In this document: piece after piece, positions 22,390 to 34,268 of the stretch
Position numbering within the stretch: the stretch's first letter is position 1
Layout of the letters: every line of letters starts with the position of its first letter
From: Hippopus hippopus
Taxonomy: Eukaryota > Mollusca > Bivalvia > Cardiida > Cardiidae
Direction of reading: 5' to 3'
Length of the DNA: 64,000 nt
Assembly: GCA_946811185.2 (NCBI GenBank)
Contig: OX328096.1
Coordinates: forward strand, 42,546,252 to 42,610,251
Position numbers and translations under genes: made by a program
The notes under the pieces: generated by a model
What the model was told of the DNA's origin: nothing
Database searches by the model: none
What the model saw: the letters and a program-made list of their open reading frames with translations, nothing else

Positions 22390-22560
22390 CAGGAGTTGTG
22401 AATGTGAGTCTTGGCACAGTACTGTCTGAAAGGATTGAGTCATTTCTGTCTCTACTAAAGATTTTTCTTTATTGGGAAAGCAGTCATTTACTTGGTAAAA
22501 GTGTTGGGAGTAGTACTAGTGAGGATAAACCAAGGAACACATGAAGAGGTGTACTGGGCA
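22390..22560 (+). mobile_element. SINE tail fragment
   Basis: GGGAAAGCAGTCATTTACTTGG and the following AGTACTAGTG segment resemble the body of the SINE at 27617-27810. No tRNA-like head can be recognised. Confidence 0.35.
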
Positions 22561-22639
22561 CTGTGAAATAAATGAAATCCCCCCCCAAAAAAACCAATTT
22601 AAACATGCAAACAAAATGACCATGAAAAAAAAATTAATG

Positions 22640-22872
22640 TCACTCAACCTTATACCAAACCACAAAAGTTTTTACTCGTCCATAATCAAAATGTTGGCAA
22701 AAGAAATATCTAAATGTGGTACAGATAAACTGATTTTTCTTTGGTAGGGTAGAAACATTGTGTGAAAAGAAAAAAAAGGCTGGTTACCAGCATTTTCTAC
22801 TTTTCCTAGTATGTTTTTAAAAGCTATTTTCCTCATGGTAAGTAAAACTTGGAATTATTTGACAAAGGGTCA
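22640..22872 (-). repeat. Degenerate family A repeat
   Basis: Keeps CTTATACCAAACCACAAAAG, GGCTGGTTACCAGCATTTTC and GACAAAGGGTCAG. Confidence 0.6.
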
Positions 22873-23475
22873 GAACTTGTATTTTATGCATTGGTAGAGA
22901 AAATTTTTCACCTTAATATATTACAAATCAGACAGAAAACAAACTCTTCATTTTTCAAAGAAATGGAAATATTGTAAGCATAGGAAAATTTTTTTTGCCT
23001 GTAACTGCTCCTTTTCTAATGTGAAATATGGTGTACCACTGGGATGTGAAATATAGTACTTGTATTAATGCAGAGACCCCTGAAACAATTTGCAGCAAGC
23101 CGGTCTTAAGGCACTCATGTTAACTAAGGGTTATCTACATCAATTAAGGTACAAAACATGAATACATGTGGAAGCATTGTTTCAAAAGAAGATATTGCTT
23201 ATCATTAGCAATTTTTCATTTTGTCATATTGTTTTCAAAAGTGGTAAAAAACATCAGGAAACTACAGGTTGGGAGGTTTTAGTCATGCTTTTCAGTTATG
23301 TGTTTCTATCTATACAGAGAAATATCTGCCATAATATTTTTCAATTATTGGCTGATATTTCACATAATGCTTTTCACATATTGCACAGGCAGATAGAAGA
23401 AAGAAATAATGGAATAAAATGGTTCATTAGACAAAAAGACCCATTAGATAAGTGAACTTTTTCTGAGCCACATAT

Positions 23476-23702
23476 TTAACTCTACCAAATGACAAAATGT
23501 TAGACTGGTCCAAATTGAAAGCATTTGCAGAAGACAAAATAAAAGTGACTAAAAGTTTGAAATTTGTTTCCAGCAGGGTAGAAAACATTGTGGGAAAAGG
23601 AGAAAATGCTGGTTACCAGCATTTTCTCCTTTTCCCACAATGTTTTCAAAAGGCTTCTTTCTCAGGGTCGTTAAAAGTCGGGATTGTGTGGTAAAGAGTT
23701 AA
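23476..23702 (-). repeat. Family A repeat with perfect-looking hairpin
   Basis: TTAA at both ends. Hairpin at about 23581-23647 is intact, centred on GCTGGTTACCAGC. Confidence 0.88.
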
Positions 23703-24129
23703 TTCTTTGATCCTTTTCCCAATGCTTTCTCCTTGATATCCTTCTGAGGTAGAAGACTTTTGAAAACAGTGTTGTAAAGCGGAAAAGTAGAAAATCATGG
23801 TAATTTAGGACTCTTTGTATCAAAACAATCTAGGTTTTACCATAATGAATGGTAATTTGGTTCTCGCTGTTTTTCTAGGACCCTTTATCATAATCTGACA
23901 TCTAGTTAATAGTAATTCAACAAATTCCTGACATGCTATCATTATTCCATTGAAAAACCCTGCTAACAAAGAGACCAAGCATCAATATCATGGTATCATC
24001 AGTGTTATATCAGGTTCTCTATTAATGAAAGTGGGGAAAGACATTTGATACCTTGATGTAATTAAACTTGATAAAAATAGCACTTTTATCACACTCAAAC
24101 TACTGTATTTACTGCATGAAAGTCTTGTC

Positions 24130-24516
24130 TATAGTGAGAGAATAATTTGACGGATGTGACTCAAATGATGGCATTTGTCTTTGGAAGGCTAGAAATGTTG
24201 TGAGAAAAAAAGACATTGCCCCTTCTTTAACTACAATGTTTTCAAAAACCTTACAGTTTACAAAAATTGGGGCTGGTTTGGTAAAGGATCAGCTTTGTGA
24301 CACATGGCAAAATTTTATAATAGTCAATATTGAATCCTTTGCAGAGGACATATTAAAAGTGGCTCAATGGATGGGATTGTCATTTAAAGGATAGAAAACA
24401 TTGTGGCTGAATGAGAAAACCCTGGTTACCAGCTTTTTCCATAATGTTTTCAAAAGCCTTCTACATCAAGGTCGTTAAATGACGAGACTGCTTGGGACTG
24501 TTTGGTGAAGAGTTCA
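24130..24516 (-). repeat. Two adjacent degenerate family A repeats
   Basis: Two copies (about 24130-24290 and 24290-24516), each keeping the GTGGCTCAA and TGTTTTCAAAA portions; hairpins mostly lost. Confidence 0.45.
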
Positions 24517-24902
24517 AATAGAGTAAAAGTTGACGACCATCTGAACGTATTGAGAAAATACTGACTCTAAATTGTTTCTCTGCTGGTAACAATGCTACAA
24601 AAGTCTTTCTTATTTTAATAGTGGATTTTGAATATTTTCTATTTTTGAGAAATTACTCTTAAATTGTTTCTATGTTGGTAACAATGCTACAAAAGTCTTT
24701 CTTATTTGAATAGTGGATTTTGAATATTTTTTATATTTTATATTATTGTGGTATTTTTTTCCCCAGTGATTATTATCATGATATAAGTAGGGCAGCAGAA
24801 TGCCCTCCTCCCGTTCAAACTTAAGCTCCAAAGAGGAAATCCACCGCAACAAACAAGCAGTGTTTTGTGGCCCTTGAAATGGCATGTCATGGACTTTAGC
24901 CT

Positions 24903-25129
24903 TTAACTCTACCAGACAACAAAAATTTACACTAGTTGAAATTGAAAGCATTTGCAGACGACAAAATAAACGTAACTGAAAAATCGAAATTTGTTTTGGG
25001 AAGGGTAGAAAAGATTGTGGAAAAAGGGGAAAATTTTGGTTACCAGCATTTTTTCCTTTTATCACAATGTTTTCAAAAGGCTTCTTTCTCAGGGTCGTTA
25101 AAAGTCGGGATTATGTGGTAAAGGGTTAA
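24903..25129 (-). repeat. Family A repeat
   Basis: TTAA-bounded; hairpin with several mismatches. Right TTAA shared with the next copy. Confidence 0.75.
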
Positions 25130-25353
25130 GTCTTTACCACAGGACAAAATTTTAGACAGATCCAAATTGGAAGCATTTCCAAAGGACATAGTAAATGTGG
25201 CACAAGTAATGGGATTTGTCGGTAAAAGATAAGAAAACATTGTGGGAAAAGAAGAAAATGCTGGTTACCAGCATTTTCTCCTTTTCCTACAATGTTTCAA
25301 AGACTTTCTTTCTCAGGGCCATTAAAACTCGGAATTGTGTCGTAAAGGTTTAA
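25126..25353 (-). repeat. Family A repeat
   Basis: Tandem with the previous copy through a shared TTAA. Hairpin nearly intact except one arm lost a base. Confidence 0.8.
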
Positions 25354-25379
25354 TCAAGCCGTCCAATGTTTTTGCAATC

Positions 25380-25577
25380 CAGGGAAAAAAGCCTTTTCTT
25401 AGTTTTGTAAACAATGTGGGGAAAAAGAGAAAATGCTGTTAACCAGCATTTTACTCTTTTTCACCCAATGTTTTCTACCATTTCAAAGACAAGTCCCATC
25501 ATTATCATATGCCATTTAAATTTTTGTCATCTGCAATTGATTGCATTCCTGACAAATTTTTTCAAATATGGTAAAGA
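25380..25577 (+). repeat. Family A repeat, ends worn
   Basis: Hairpin centre GCTGTTAACCAGC with diverged arms; terminal GGTAAAGAG present, TTAA lost. Confidence 0.55.
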
Positions 25578-25708
25578 GACCCACAGCAATTGGGAGCAGA
25601 TTAAATCTGCATTAGGTCTTAGATTTTATCTTTGAAAGACCCTATGAGGATCCTTACAAGGGCAGGCATAATAATGTCTGTAGTACTATACATTTACAGT
25701 AAAAAAAT

Positions 25709-25872
25709 ATGTGTAACGTACATCCCGCATGAAACTGAGGTATTGATTTAACTCTTATACAAGAGGACAAAACTTTAGACTGGTCCAAATATGTATAACG
25801 TACATCCCGCATGAAACTGAGGTATTGATTTAACTCTTATACAAGAGGGCAAAACTTTAGACTGGTCCAAAT
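25709..25872. repeat. 82-bp tandem duplication
   Basis: Units 25709-25790 and 25791-25872 differ at about two bases. The unit includes the first ~40 bp of a family A copy (GACTGGTCCAAAT end), so the duplication happened after that insertion. Confidence 0.85.
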
Positions 25873-25998
25873 TGAAAGCACTTGCAGGCCACAAATCAAA
25901 TGTTGCACAAATTACAAAAATTGTTTACTTAAGGATAGAAAACATTGTAGGCGAAGAAGTACAAGTTTTACCTCATTGTACTAGACAGTGACCCATCC

Positions 25999-26226
25999 TT
26001 GACTCTTTAACGAGCAAAATTTTTAGACTAGTCCAAATTAAAAGTATTTGCTGATGACTAATTAAATCTTGTACAAATTAGGACATTTTTCTTTCAAAGG
26101 TTAGAAAACAATGTGGGAAATGGAGAAAATGCTGGTAACCAGCATTTTCTCCATTTCCCACAGTGCTTTCAGAAGTCTTTTTTCCCAGGTGTTGTTAAAA
26201 CTCGAGACTGTGTGGTAAAGAGTTAA
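25999..26226 (-). repeat. Family A repeat
   Basis: Hairpin variant with GTGGGAAATGGAGAAAATGC in both arms: a compensated change relative to the usual AAAAGGAG. Right TTAA intact. Confidence 0.8.
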
Positions 26227-26429
26227 AGAATACAGGTCAATCCTTTGGGATGCCCATAACTAAGAAAATTTGGCACCATTCACTAAATGGGTTCTTCATA
26301 TTTTGTTCTTTTTGATATCTGTTTGGGGGTTTCATTTACATTATTATAGGTGAAAGGTATAAATAAATAACTTACAAGGAGATCTAATATTTTAAGCCCA
26401 CTTCCGCCTACAGTGCACACATGTGAGCT

Positions 26430-26650
26430 TTAACCCTTTACCACACAATCCCAAGTTTTAAAGACCGAGAAAGTACCCTTTTTGAAAACAATGTGTAAAA
26501 AAGGAGAAAATGCTGGTAACCAGCATTTTCTCCTTTTCCCACAATGTTTTCTAACTATTGAAAGAAAAATTTCCTACTTTGTGCAACATTTGTTATCAGC
26601 AAATGCTTTTAATTTGGACCAGTCTAAAATTTTGTATGTTGAAGAGTTAA
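26430..26650 (+). repeat. Family A repeat
   Basis: TTAA-bounded; hairpin nearly complete. Confidence 0.8.
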
Positions 26651-26694
26651 GGATGGGGTCATTGTCTGGTACAGTGAGGTAAAACTTGTACATA

Positions 26695-27102
26695 TCCCTT
26701 CACAAAACAATCCAGAGTATAAATTACGTTGATGTAGAGGGCTTTTGAAAACATTGTGGGAAAGGAGAAAATAGTAGTAGCAAACATTTTCTCCTTTTCC
26801 CAGACAAGAATGTTATCTACCTTTTAAAGAGAAATACTATCATTTAGACTGGTCCAAATTGAAAGCATTTGCAGACGCAAAATTAAAGATGGCTCAAATG
26901 GTAGAATTTGTCCTTGATAGAGTAGAAAAGATTGTGGGAAAAGGAGAGAATGCTGGTTACCAGCATTTTCTCCTTTTCCCACAATGTTTTTAAAAGGCTT
27001 CTCTCCAAGGGTCGTTAAAACCCGGGATTGTTTGGTATGAGTTAAATTGTTGCCTACAAATCTTGTCAATTTAGACAAGTCTTGCCATGTGGTAAAGAGT
27101 TA
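26695..27102. repeat. Overlapping family A fragments
   Basis: A 5-prime fragment from 26695, a reverse copy (about 26845-27046) with a good hairpin, and a terminal piece ending GTAAAGAGTTAA at 27102. The nesting order is unclear. Confidence 0.6.
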
Positions 27103-27109
27103 ATGTTAT

Positions 27110-27610
27110 GCATAATTATAAACTGCCTTTTGGGCTGATTAACACTTCTTTTTTCAAATTATAGAGGGATAAAATAAACATCATCATTTGCTGAATAAGC
27201 AAAACTGAAGCTCTAAACAATATGCAAAATAAAAGATGCAAAATAAAAGATTTTAAGGGAAAAATGATGAAACCTCTTGTTTTTTTTCAGGGAGGACACA
27301 GCAATAAAACTAGAGTGATACATTAACTGATAACAGTTATTTGTTTCATATTACATGTTTTATGATACACGACCAAATTGAGAATACTTTCTGAAGGCCA
27401 AAACTTGCTTTTTCAGCAAATGAAAAAGGAACACAGAATGAGTTTTGTCATGCAATCTGTCCAATAATCTATACCAGGAATGGCAAACCATTTATCATTC
27501 ATGCATGTAGCAAAAGCTCTTGAATTTTCCTAAAATGACTTCAAGGTTATTGGGTTACAGAGTTATTTTGCTGTAGCCCATTACAATACAAACACATCGT
27601 GTGATATCCA
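27110..27610. other. No gene seen
   Basis: AT-rich spacer without coding signal or recognised repeat. Confidence 0.4.
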
Positions 27611-27616
27611 CAGAAC

Positions 27617-27810
27617 CTTGGTAGTGTTGTTGGTGGTGTATAGGACTTGAGAATAGGGCATTGTTGGTTTGAATCGCTAGGTCAGCGATTTTTTTTCTGA
27701 GGATTGATGATAGTCATTGCAACAGGGTCCTGTGGGAAAGCAGCAATTTGCTTGGGAAGAATATTGTGTGAAGTACTGTTTAAAAGAAACTCCATGGAAA
27801 CTGAAATAAG
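27617..27810 (+). mobile_element. tRNA-derived SINE, second type
   Basis: Head with GTATAGGACTTGAGAATAGG and B-box-like GGTTTGAATCGC. The body GGGAAAGCAGCAATTTGC and AGAATATTGTGTGAAGTACT is shared with SINEs at 49765-50070 and 50637-50722. Confidence 0.65.
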
Positions 27811-27909
27811 TACCATACTATCAATCTTTAAATGTCCTTGCAATTTATAGCCTTGGAAAAGGAGCAATTGCTTGAACTTTATGGGCAATGTGAGAGAAAT
27901 GGAAATATC

Positions 27910-28085
27910 AACTCTTTATCAGACAGGAGAATTTTAGATACATGGAAATTGAAAGGATCTGCACAATTCAAATGAAAAGTGACTCAAGTAATGGTATTTG
28001 ACTTTGGAAGGATAGAAAGTACTGTGGGAAATATTATTAAAGGCTTTCTTTGTTAGGGTCATTAAAACTCAGGATTGGTTGGAAA
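27910..28085 (-). repeat. Degenerate family A repeat
   Basis: Begins CAACTCTTTATCAGACAGG; hairpin deleted. Confidence 0.5.
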
Positions 28086-28214
28086 GGAAAAGCTGGCTTT
28101 TGCTTCTGCAGGGGCATGAAAAGTTATATGTCTGCAGTAAGGGATACATAGAAAAATTAGTTTATAGCCATACCTATAGAAAGCCTCTTGTACTGAACCA
28201 GGATTTAATCGGTT

Positions 28215-28285
28215 ATGTAGACAGTGTAGATTGATAAGACTGCATAGAATGTTAAGTTAAACCCTTAATGTACACTGTCCACTTC
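28215..28285. repeat. Degenerate family B palindrome
   Basis: AGACAGTGTAGATTGATAAG and TGTACACTGTCC remain; the centre is lost. Confidence 0.45.
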
Positions 28286-28600
28286 TTTGCAAGAACAGCT
28301 TTTGAATGGTAGCATCTGCATCTTTAATACTGACCCAGAATGTCCATTTGATTTACTTAGCACTTCAACTGTTACAGTTGTCAGGATTCTTTTTTTACTT
28401 TCAGCTGACAAGACAGACTTATATGCCAAGGCTTGAGGTCACTGGTGTGATGTTTATTCCGATATTGTATTAAGCCGTGATGGATGGTTGGTGGTGGATA
28501 TGCTTTGTCACAGACTTCAAATAAACTAGACCTACTGGTTTATTTAAAAGAGAAACATTGTGTGTTTCACATAACTCATTACCCTCCTTCTGACAATCTC

Positions 28601-28760
28601 TAGCTCTGTACCACACAATCCTGATATTTAGTGACCTTGGGGGTTTTTAAAACATACAGGGAAATGGAGAAAATGCTGGTAATAGCATTTTTTCCTTTTC
28701 CCTCAATGTATTCTGCATTTTGAAAGACAAATTTCGTGTTCAAAATAACATTTGATTTAC
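28601..28760 (+). repeat. Degenerate family A repeat
   Basis: Begins GTACCACACAATCCTG with a diverged hairpin. Confidence 0.5.
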
Positions 28761-28896
28761 ATGCAGCCCGTCCTAGATATACTTTTTAGGATGTTGTTGT
28801 TAACAATTCTGACAAAGACAATCTTCAAACTGCTCTTATAAAGTCTTCCATGCTTAAAGAAAATGTTTTTGTTGTTTATTTACCAGTCTGGTTGAT

Positions 28897-29070
28897 TAAC
28901 CCTGTATCAAATAATCCTGTGTGTCTATACCACCCTAAGGAAAAAGAAAACATTGTTGGAAAAGGACAAAAATTTTTCCACCCGCATTATCTCTTTCTCC
29001 CTCAACTTTTTTATTCTTTCAAACTCTCCACAAATCTGCTTTTCCAGGAATATCAGTCCTTTGATTTGGT
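28897..29070 (+). repeat. Family A variant with altered hairpin
   Basis: GGAAAAGGACAAAAATTTTT followed by CCACCCGCATTATCTC: the two arms no longer pair. The same altered centre recurs at 29290-29466, so it is a subfamily rather than random decay. Confidence 0.6.
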
Positions 29071-29289
29071 GTTGCAGTAGACCACTATTGAAAATATATT
29101 GAGACTAAATAAAATTATGAACAGGCAATTTCTCCTTTTGCCACATTTTTTTCACTTGTAACCATGTATTACACATTAACTCCTACTAAAAATATATTGT
29201 GCCTGCTACCAACATGTTTCAGAAAATAAAAGGTTAAAATGATGATGACAAGCTCTGGCACATTTTCAGGATTGGCAGATCACAGACAA

Positions 29290-29466
29290 CAAAAGGCTTT
29301 AGAAAACATTGTTGGAAAAGAACGAAATTCTTTTCACCCGCATTACCTCTTTCTCCTCAACTTTTTATTCTTTCAGGGTCAAAGCCCATCAACTAAGTCA
29401 AATTTAAATTGTCATCTGCAAATACATTCAATTTGGACAAGTCTTTAAAGCACTGGTAAAGAGTTA
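29290..29466 (+). repeat. Family A variant with altered hairpin
   Basis: Second copy of the CACCCGCATTACCTCTTTCT variant; ends GGTAAAGAGTTAA. Confidence 0.6.
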
Positions 29467-29469
29467 ACG

Positions 29470-29600
29470 CTTAAACTGTTAAACAAAGTACTGGTAATAG
29501 AAACTCCAGGAAAGCATCAGTAGGTGCACTAACCTCTGTAATATAACTATAATAATGTTGAAAAAGGTGTTAAAGACCATTCAAACAAACAAACAAAAGA
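29470..29600 (+). mobile_element. SINE tail fragment
   Basis: Ends GTTGAAAAAGGTGTTAAAGACC with a CAAACAAACAAACAAA tail, typical of the 3-prime part of the SINE type at 4372-4640. Confidence 0.5.
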
Positions 29601-29635
29601 CATGCACATTTCCATTACATGATGTGTGAGCCAAT

Positions 29636-29766
29636 TTAACCTGGAATTATTTCACTGTATCAGACATTGTAGATCCAAGATCAGACTTTAGGTTATTTAC
29701 AGTCTAATCTTTATCTACACTGTCTGCAAAAGTACCTTGATTCTCGCCAAGTGGCCTAGGGGTTGA
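29636..29766 (+). repeat. Diverged family B repeat
   Basis: Starts TTAACCTGG and keeps the ATTGTAGATCCAAGATCAGA arm and TTTATCTACACTGTC. Confidence 0.6.
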
Positions 29767-30106
29767 CTGAGACTTAGCAAAATGAGCAAAACTATCAGAT
29801 GCAAGTAGTTAGGATAATTTCGCTGCCTTTATATATGGTGTTTAAAGTCTAAGAGACTGTTTGTAACCAGGGGTAGCTTTCACCAAACTGCCTAGATTTA
29901 CGCAACTTTTGGGGAAATGAATATACACATATATGATCCCTGCTTTACCCAAAGCTATGAGCTGGCTTAAAGTTAGGCAAATATTTATTCAAATTGTAAA
30001 GTTACGTATTTCAGTGAAACTTATTTTCAGACTTAATGCTTGCTTACCTAAACTGCATATGCAAATTTCGTGCATACGCATTTTAGAGAAAGGTACCCCT
30101 GGACAT

Positions 30107-30320
30107 TTAACTCTTTACCAGAGCACAAAATTGTAAACTGGTCTAAACTGAAAGCATTTGCAGATGATCAATCTTAGGTAGATCAAATTATGAGGCTTGT
30201 CTTTGAATTACTAGAAAACATGGAAGGAAAAATTGCAGTTACTTATATTTTTCTTTTTCTGGCATGTTTTCAAAAGTCTTTTAGTTCATAAAAACTTGTG
30301 ATTGTATTGTAAGAGGGTGA
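30107..30320 (-). repeat. Degenerate family A repeat
   Basis: Begins TTAACTCTTTACCAGAGC; hairpin badly diverged. Confidence 0.55.
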
Positions 30321-30468
30321 GTACATTACTGAGAAATTTCAAATATGCCTCATTAAATAAAGTATGAAAACCCCCTACATGAGACCACTGGTCAGTGTAA
30401 ACCAAGGTCAGATAGTTCAGACTGTGCAGCACTTAGTAAAGATACTCTAGGGGGGGAGAAAAACTGCT

Positions 30469-30676
30469 TTAACCCTTTACAATGTTTTCGAAAGAATACT
30501 TTCGAAAACATTGTGGGAAAAGGAGAAAATGCTGGTAACCAGCATTTTCTCCTTTTCCCACAGTGTTTTCTACCCATCAAAGACAACTTTAACAATTTTA
30601 GCCACATTTAATGTAGTGTCTGCATATGCTTTGGGTTTTAAAAAGTCTAAAATTTTGTCGTGTGGTTATGGGTCAA
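30469..30676 (+). repeat. Family A repeat with rearranged left end
   Basis: After TTAACCCTTTAC the normal interior is replaced by an inverted piece of its own hairpin foot (AATGTTTTCGAAAGAATACT), creating a second small palindrome before the main one. Confidence 0.65.
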
Positions 30677-30719
30677 CATTTCAGTTGGGTTGTGTGACAG
30701 GCTGAAAATACCTAGATTA

Positions 30720-30972
30720 TTTGAGCCATGCTCAGCAAAAGGGGGCTGATTGCATCTCCGTGATCCATGGTACCAAGTAAGCCATCACATGATTATGGAT
30801 CCATAATAGCCACTTCTTTTCAACAACCAACTTAATCATCAAGTAGACTGGTCCTTGTACGAACAGAAAATTGACCAAAGAGAAAAGTTTCAGCCCAGGT
30901 TGGCCTGCGCAGGCTGATTTGGGTTGATACTTTTCACAGATGCATTAAGCCCTCTTTTCACAAAGCATGGCT
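30720..30972 (-). repeat. Family C repeat, best full copy
   Basis: GAGCCATGCTCAGCAAAAGG and the complementary right end (CACAAAGCATGGCTC) form ~36-bp terminal repeats; inner palindrome GGCCTGCGCAGGC. Confidence 0.75.
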
Positions 30973-31012
30973 CATTTATTTAGTTGCTTCTAAGATTGTA
31001 GTATACCTCATA

Positions 31013-31241
31013 TTAACCTTTACCATGCAATCCTGAGTTTTAATGACCCAGTGGGTAAGAGCTTTTGAAAACATTGTGGAAAAAGAAGAAAATGCTGGAT
31101 AACCAGCTTTTTGTCCTTTTCACATAATGTTTCCTATCTTTTCTGAAAGGTTAAGCTCATCTATGCTAGTTTGGAGTATGATGTCTGCAGATGTTTTTAA
31201 TTTGAAAGAGTAAAAAAAATTGTCGTATTTGAAAGGTTTAA
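31013..31241 (+). repeat. Family A repeat, diverged
   Basis: TTAA-bounded copy with mismatches in the hairpin. Confidence 0.7.
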
Positions 31242-31482
31242 GGCTGGCCATGCAATTGGTTTAAACTTGTAAACTAGAATTTTTTTAGTATTTGTTTATT
31301 TTTATGGCAAAATTTATTTTAAAAAATAAATACATGAAAAATTTCATTCTTTTGTCATTTGTACCTATAAAGAATATAAAGGACTGTGATCACCCTAGAA
31401 TGACCTTTGGCTGAGCACAAGAATGACTTCTGTATTTAAAAAAATCAACAGATTAAAAAGTAATACATGTAGCTTATTCATT

Positions 31483-31665
31483 AAACACTTACCAAATAAT
31501 CTTGAGCTTAAACAATCCTGATGAAATAGGCTATTAAAAAATTGTCTCATTTTCTCACAATTTTTCAGAAACAGATTAGATTGTACATGTGAACCACATT
31601 TGATTTGTCAACAGCAAATGCTCCCAATTTTGACAAGTCTAAAACTCATTGGTATGGTAAAGGTT
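31483..31665 (+). repeat. Degenerate family A repeat
   Basis: Begins ACTTACCAAATAATCTTGAG; hairpin reduced to GTCTCATTTTCTCAC. Confidence 0.45.
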
Positions 31666-31750
31666 ACCAGTGTTATACAGATGCTGTGAGTTAGTTTGTT
31701 TCTCGCAATACAATAAACATGCATTAACCCTAACACCCTGCTGAACCTGG

Positions 31751-32340
31751 TTTTAAGCTCCACTGGCCAGAGGCCAGTGAGCTTATGTCATGGCCCTGTG
31801 TCCATCTTGTGTCTGTATGTTAACTTTTATTTCAAACATCTTCTTTGAAACTACTCATCCAATTTTGACTAAACTTCACAGAAATGACCCTGCCATGATC
31901 TTCTTCAGAATTTCATGAAAAAAATGGTTTCTGTAAAACTTATGGTTGTCATGGAAAGAAAATAGACAATTATTGAAAATCTTCTGTTCCAAAAGCATTA
32001 GGCCTAGGGCTACCAAATTTGGCATGTAGCTTCATCAAATGGACCTTTTCCAAGGTTCTTCAATATATAGTGATGATGTCAGAATTGACCCTGCCCCACA
32101 AACCACATGTTTTACATAGGCTTATATAGTGAACACTATAAAATCTTCTTGTTCCTGACCTTGAGATACAGCTGTAACTTTTGTGTTTTATCATCTAGTA
32201 GGCCTCTTCCAATTTTTTTTTTTTTTTTTTTCAAATTAAAGCCCTGGTGTCGAAATTTGCCTGACTCCATGCAATGTTTGGGATGTATGGTTTGTACTTA
32301 GTAGCCAGTGGAGCAATACAGGGCCAACATGGCCCTCTTG
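31751..32340 (+). mobile_element. Hairpin-ended element
   Basis: 5-prime hairpin AGCTCCACTGGCCAGAGGCC/AGTGAGCTTATG; 3-prime hairpin AGGGCCAACATGGCCCT followed by CTTG. The 3-prime hairpin nearly matches that of the element ending at 60956. No coding frame. Confidence 0.65.
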
Positions 32341-33625
32341 CAATTGCTTTTGTGCACAGAACCTGCAGTCTTATCTTGGATCTAACTTTTATTTGCTATA
32401 TATTCGGACAAAAACTATCTAGAAATAGCGATATTTTGCATTTTCGTACTGACTAGAAAGTTTGGGGTTTTTTTTATTATTACAAATATAAACTCTGAAT
32501 AATATTGAATTTTAAGGGCTTGATTTTCTAGAGAAGGTGCAGAGGGCGAAGTTACTATCAATTCCAAAACAAAAAGTCAATCGATGGACTAAATTTTCTC
32601 TGTCTCAGCCAATCTGATGACTTGCTTTGAATTCTAAAACTTAACTGCGGAAGGTTGTTCTTTATACCGCCCCTTCCATTTTTTTTTTGAACTGTTGAAT
32701 TTGATCAAAACTTACGTTTACACCTACAGCTTCAAAGGAGCATAAACCAACAGGCCTAGGTTGTCCTTTTACTGTTCTATTTTTTTAGGCGGGGGACGTG
32801 TCCTTTAAACGTTATTTTAACGATATCACGACGACATCACACTTATTTTTGTGTGTTCTCGATTTTTTGGCGCAAAGCAGTGGTTTTGACAGGTATTGCA
32901 GAAGGACACTCCAATGAGACAACTCGTGTCTCACTGGAAGATCGAACCGAGGTCAAGACTTGACGTAAACGTTACTAGATCGATTAATTCATAGTCAACA
33001 AAAATGGCTTAAATAATTTGTTACGTCTGCTATCTTTTTCAGAATTCCTCAAAAAGATACCAGTCAATGGTGATCCAAGATACGACATAAAAAAATGCCT
33101 GCAATCTGATCTTGAATCACACTGTCCACAAAAGCAGCTATATTTTTACTTGAGATCCCAAAGACGAGTCGGTCACTGTAATCTGACCGCGATTTATTGG
33201 TCAGTAGCACTCCTACCCAAGAACACTATTACCGTTCTTTTTGCTTCTTAAGTTTAAGAAAAATGGTAGCGTTATAGACATTTAAATCTTTGTGACACCA
33301 GGCATAAAATCCCTCCTTTATCGCTGATAAGGCAATCCGGTTTCGCAAATGTTTTTCATTTGCAAAGCGCTTTGCAGATTTTTTTAATGTATACTTTTCA
33401 CAAATACTTCATCTGACCGAACAGGATTTATTTCGAAGCAGACCTAGATCTATATATAAAGCACAGACTTCATCAAAGAATTCGTAAAGGTGAAGACCGC
33501 ATAAAAAAGAAAAATGCCCCCCCCCCCCCCGCAAAAGAAAGGCAACAACCTCTTTCCTATGTCAGGGCAACGAATTTACCGACAGTTAGTACAGTGAAAA
33601 AAGCAACATCCACATAAGAAACAAT
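32341..33625. other. No gene seen
   Basis: Mixed unique-looking sequence. A diverged family B fragment lies near 33085-33130 (GCAATCTGATCTTGAATCAC). The 77-codon frame at 33018 reads through that fragment and is not credible as a gene. Confidence 0.4.
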
Positions 33626-33631
33626 GAATAT

Positions 33632-34262
33632 TATGGTGGCATATTTCTGCTACGAGATAACTATCATGATAATTTTAGAAAAATATCGGGAAAAATCAAA
33701 GTTTCCTGAAAATTTTATCTAGATGGTGATAAAGAAAATGTTACATTGATCAGTAAATATTTTAACGCAAAGTTTCTCAATCGTGCACAAAGCTGACATT
33801 CGTTTCTCGATATCTATAAATAGAAAATTCACCATTTGGATGAACTCGGTAGTTTTTACTTCACAAGATTGCAGTAGCTTGTAAAAATTCGAATTATTTA
33901 AAACTGTAGCTTAATTGGTAAATTTTGACAAGAATCGAAATGAATAGAAGTCCGTTAAACACAAAGACGACTCGAAATGCCTCCTACGAACAACTTTGAA
34001 GCCATTCAGGGAAAAGGAGAATTCATAAAGTTGTAAACGAAGATGTTCCGAAAACATATCTAATTATAGATACCGTGAATGTCAATTGTGGGCACAAAAG
34101 CTAAAAAAAATCATGATAACAGAATCATCGCGATATTTTTTATTGTGAAAATTTTTATTATCTAGATAATATTTCCAGGAAACTTTTTTTTTTAATCACG
34201 ATAGTTCTCATAAATTATCGCAATCGCTATCTCGTATCTCGTGGCAGAAATATGATTTCATA
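33632..34262 (+). mobile_element. TATGGTGGC element, copy 1 (631 bp)
   Basis: Starts TATGGTGGCATATTTCTGC and ends GCAGAAATATGATTTCATA, whose outermost bases have diverged. GAATAT flanks both sides (33626-33631 and 34263-34268), a perfect 6-bp duplication. Subterminal parts are rich in ATCGCGATA-type self-complementary motifs. No transposase. Confidence 0.82.
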
Positions 34263-34268
34263 GAATAT

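Noticed and set aside
3426..31241. Many 60-130-codon frames with recurring peptide strings such as [12 protein letters not shown] and [10 protein letters not shown]
   Set aside because: They are translations of the family A hairpin in one frame and recur only where that repeat occurs, on either strand; no start context or conservation beyond the DNA repeat.
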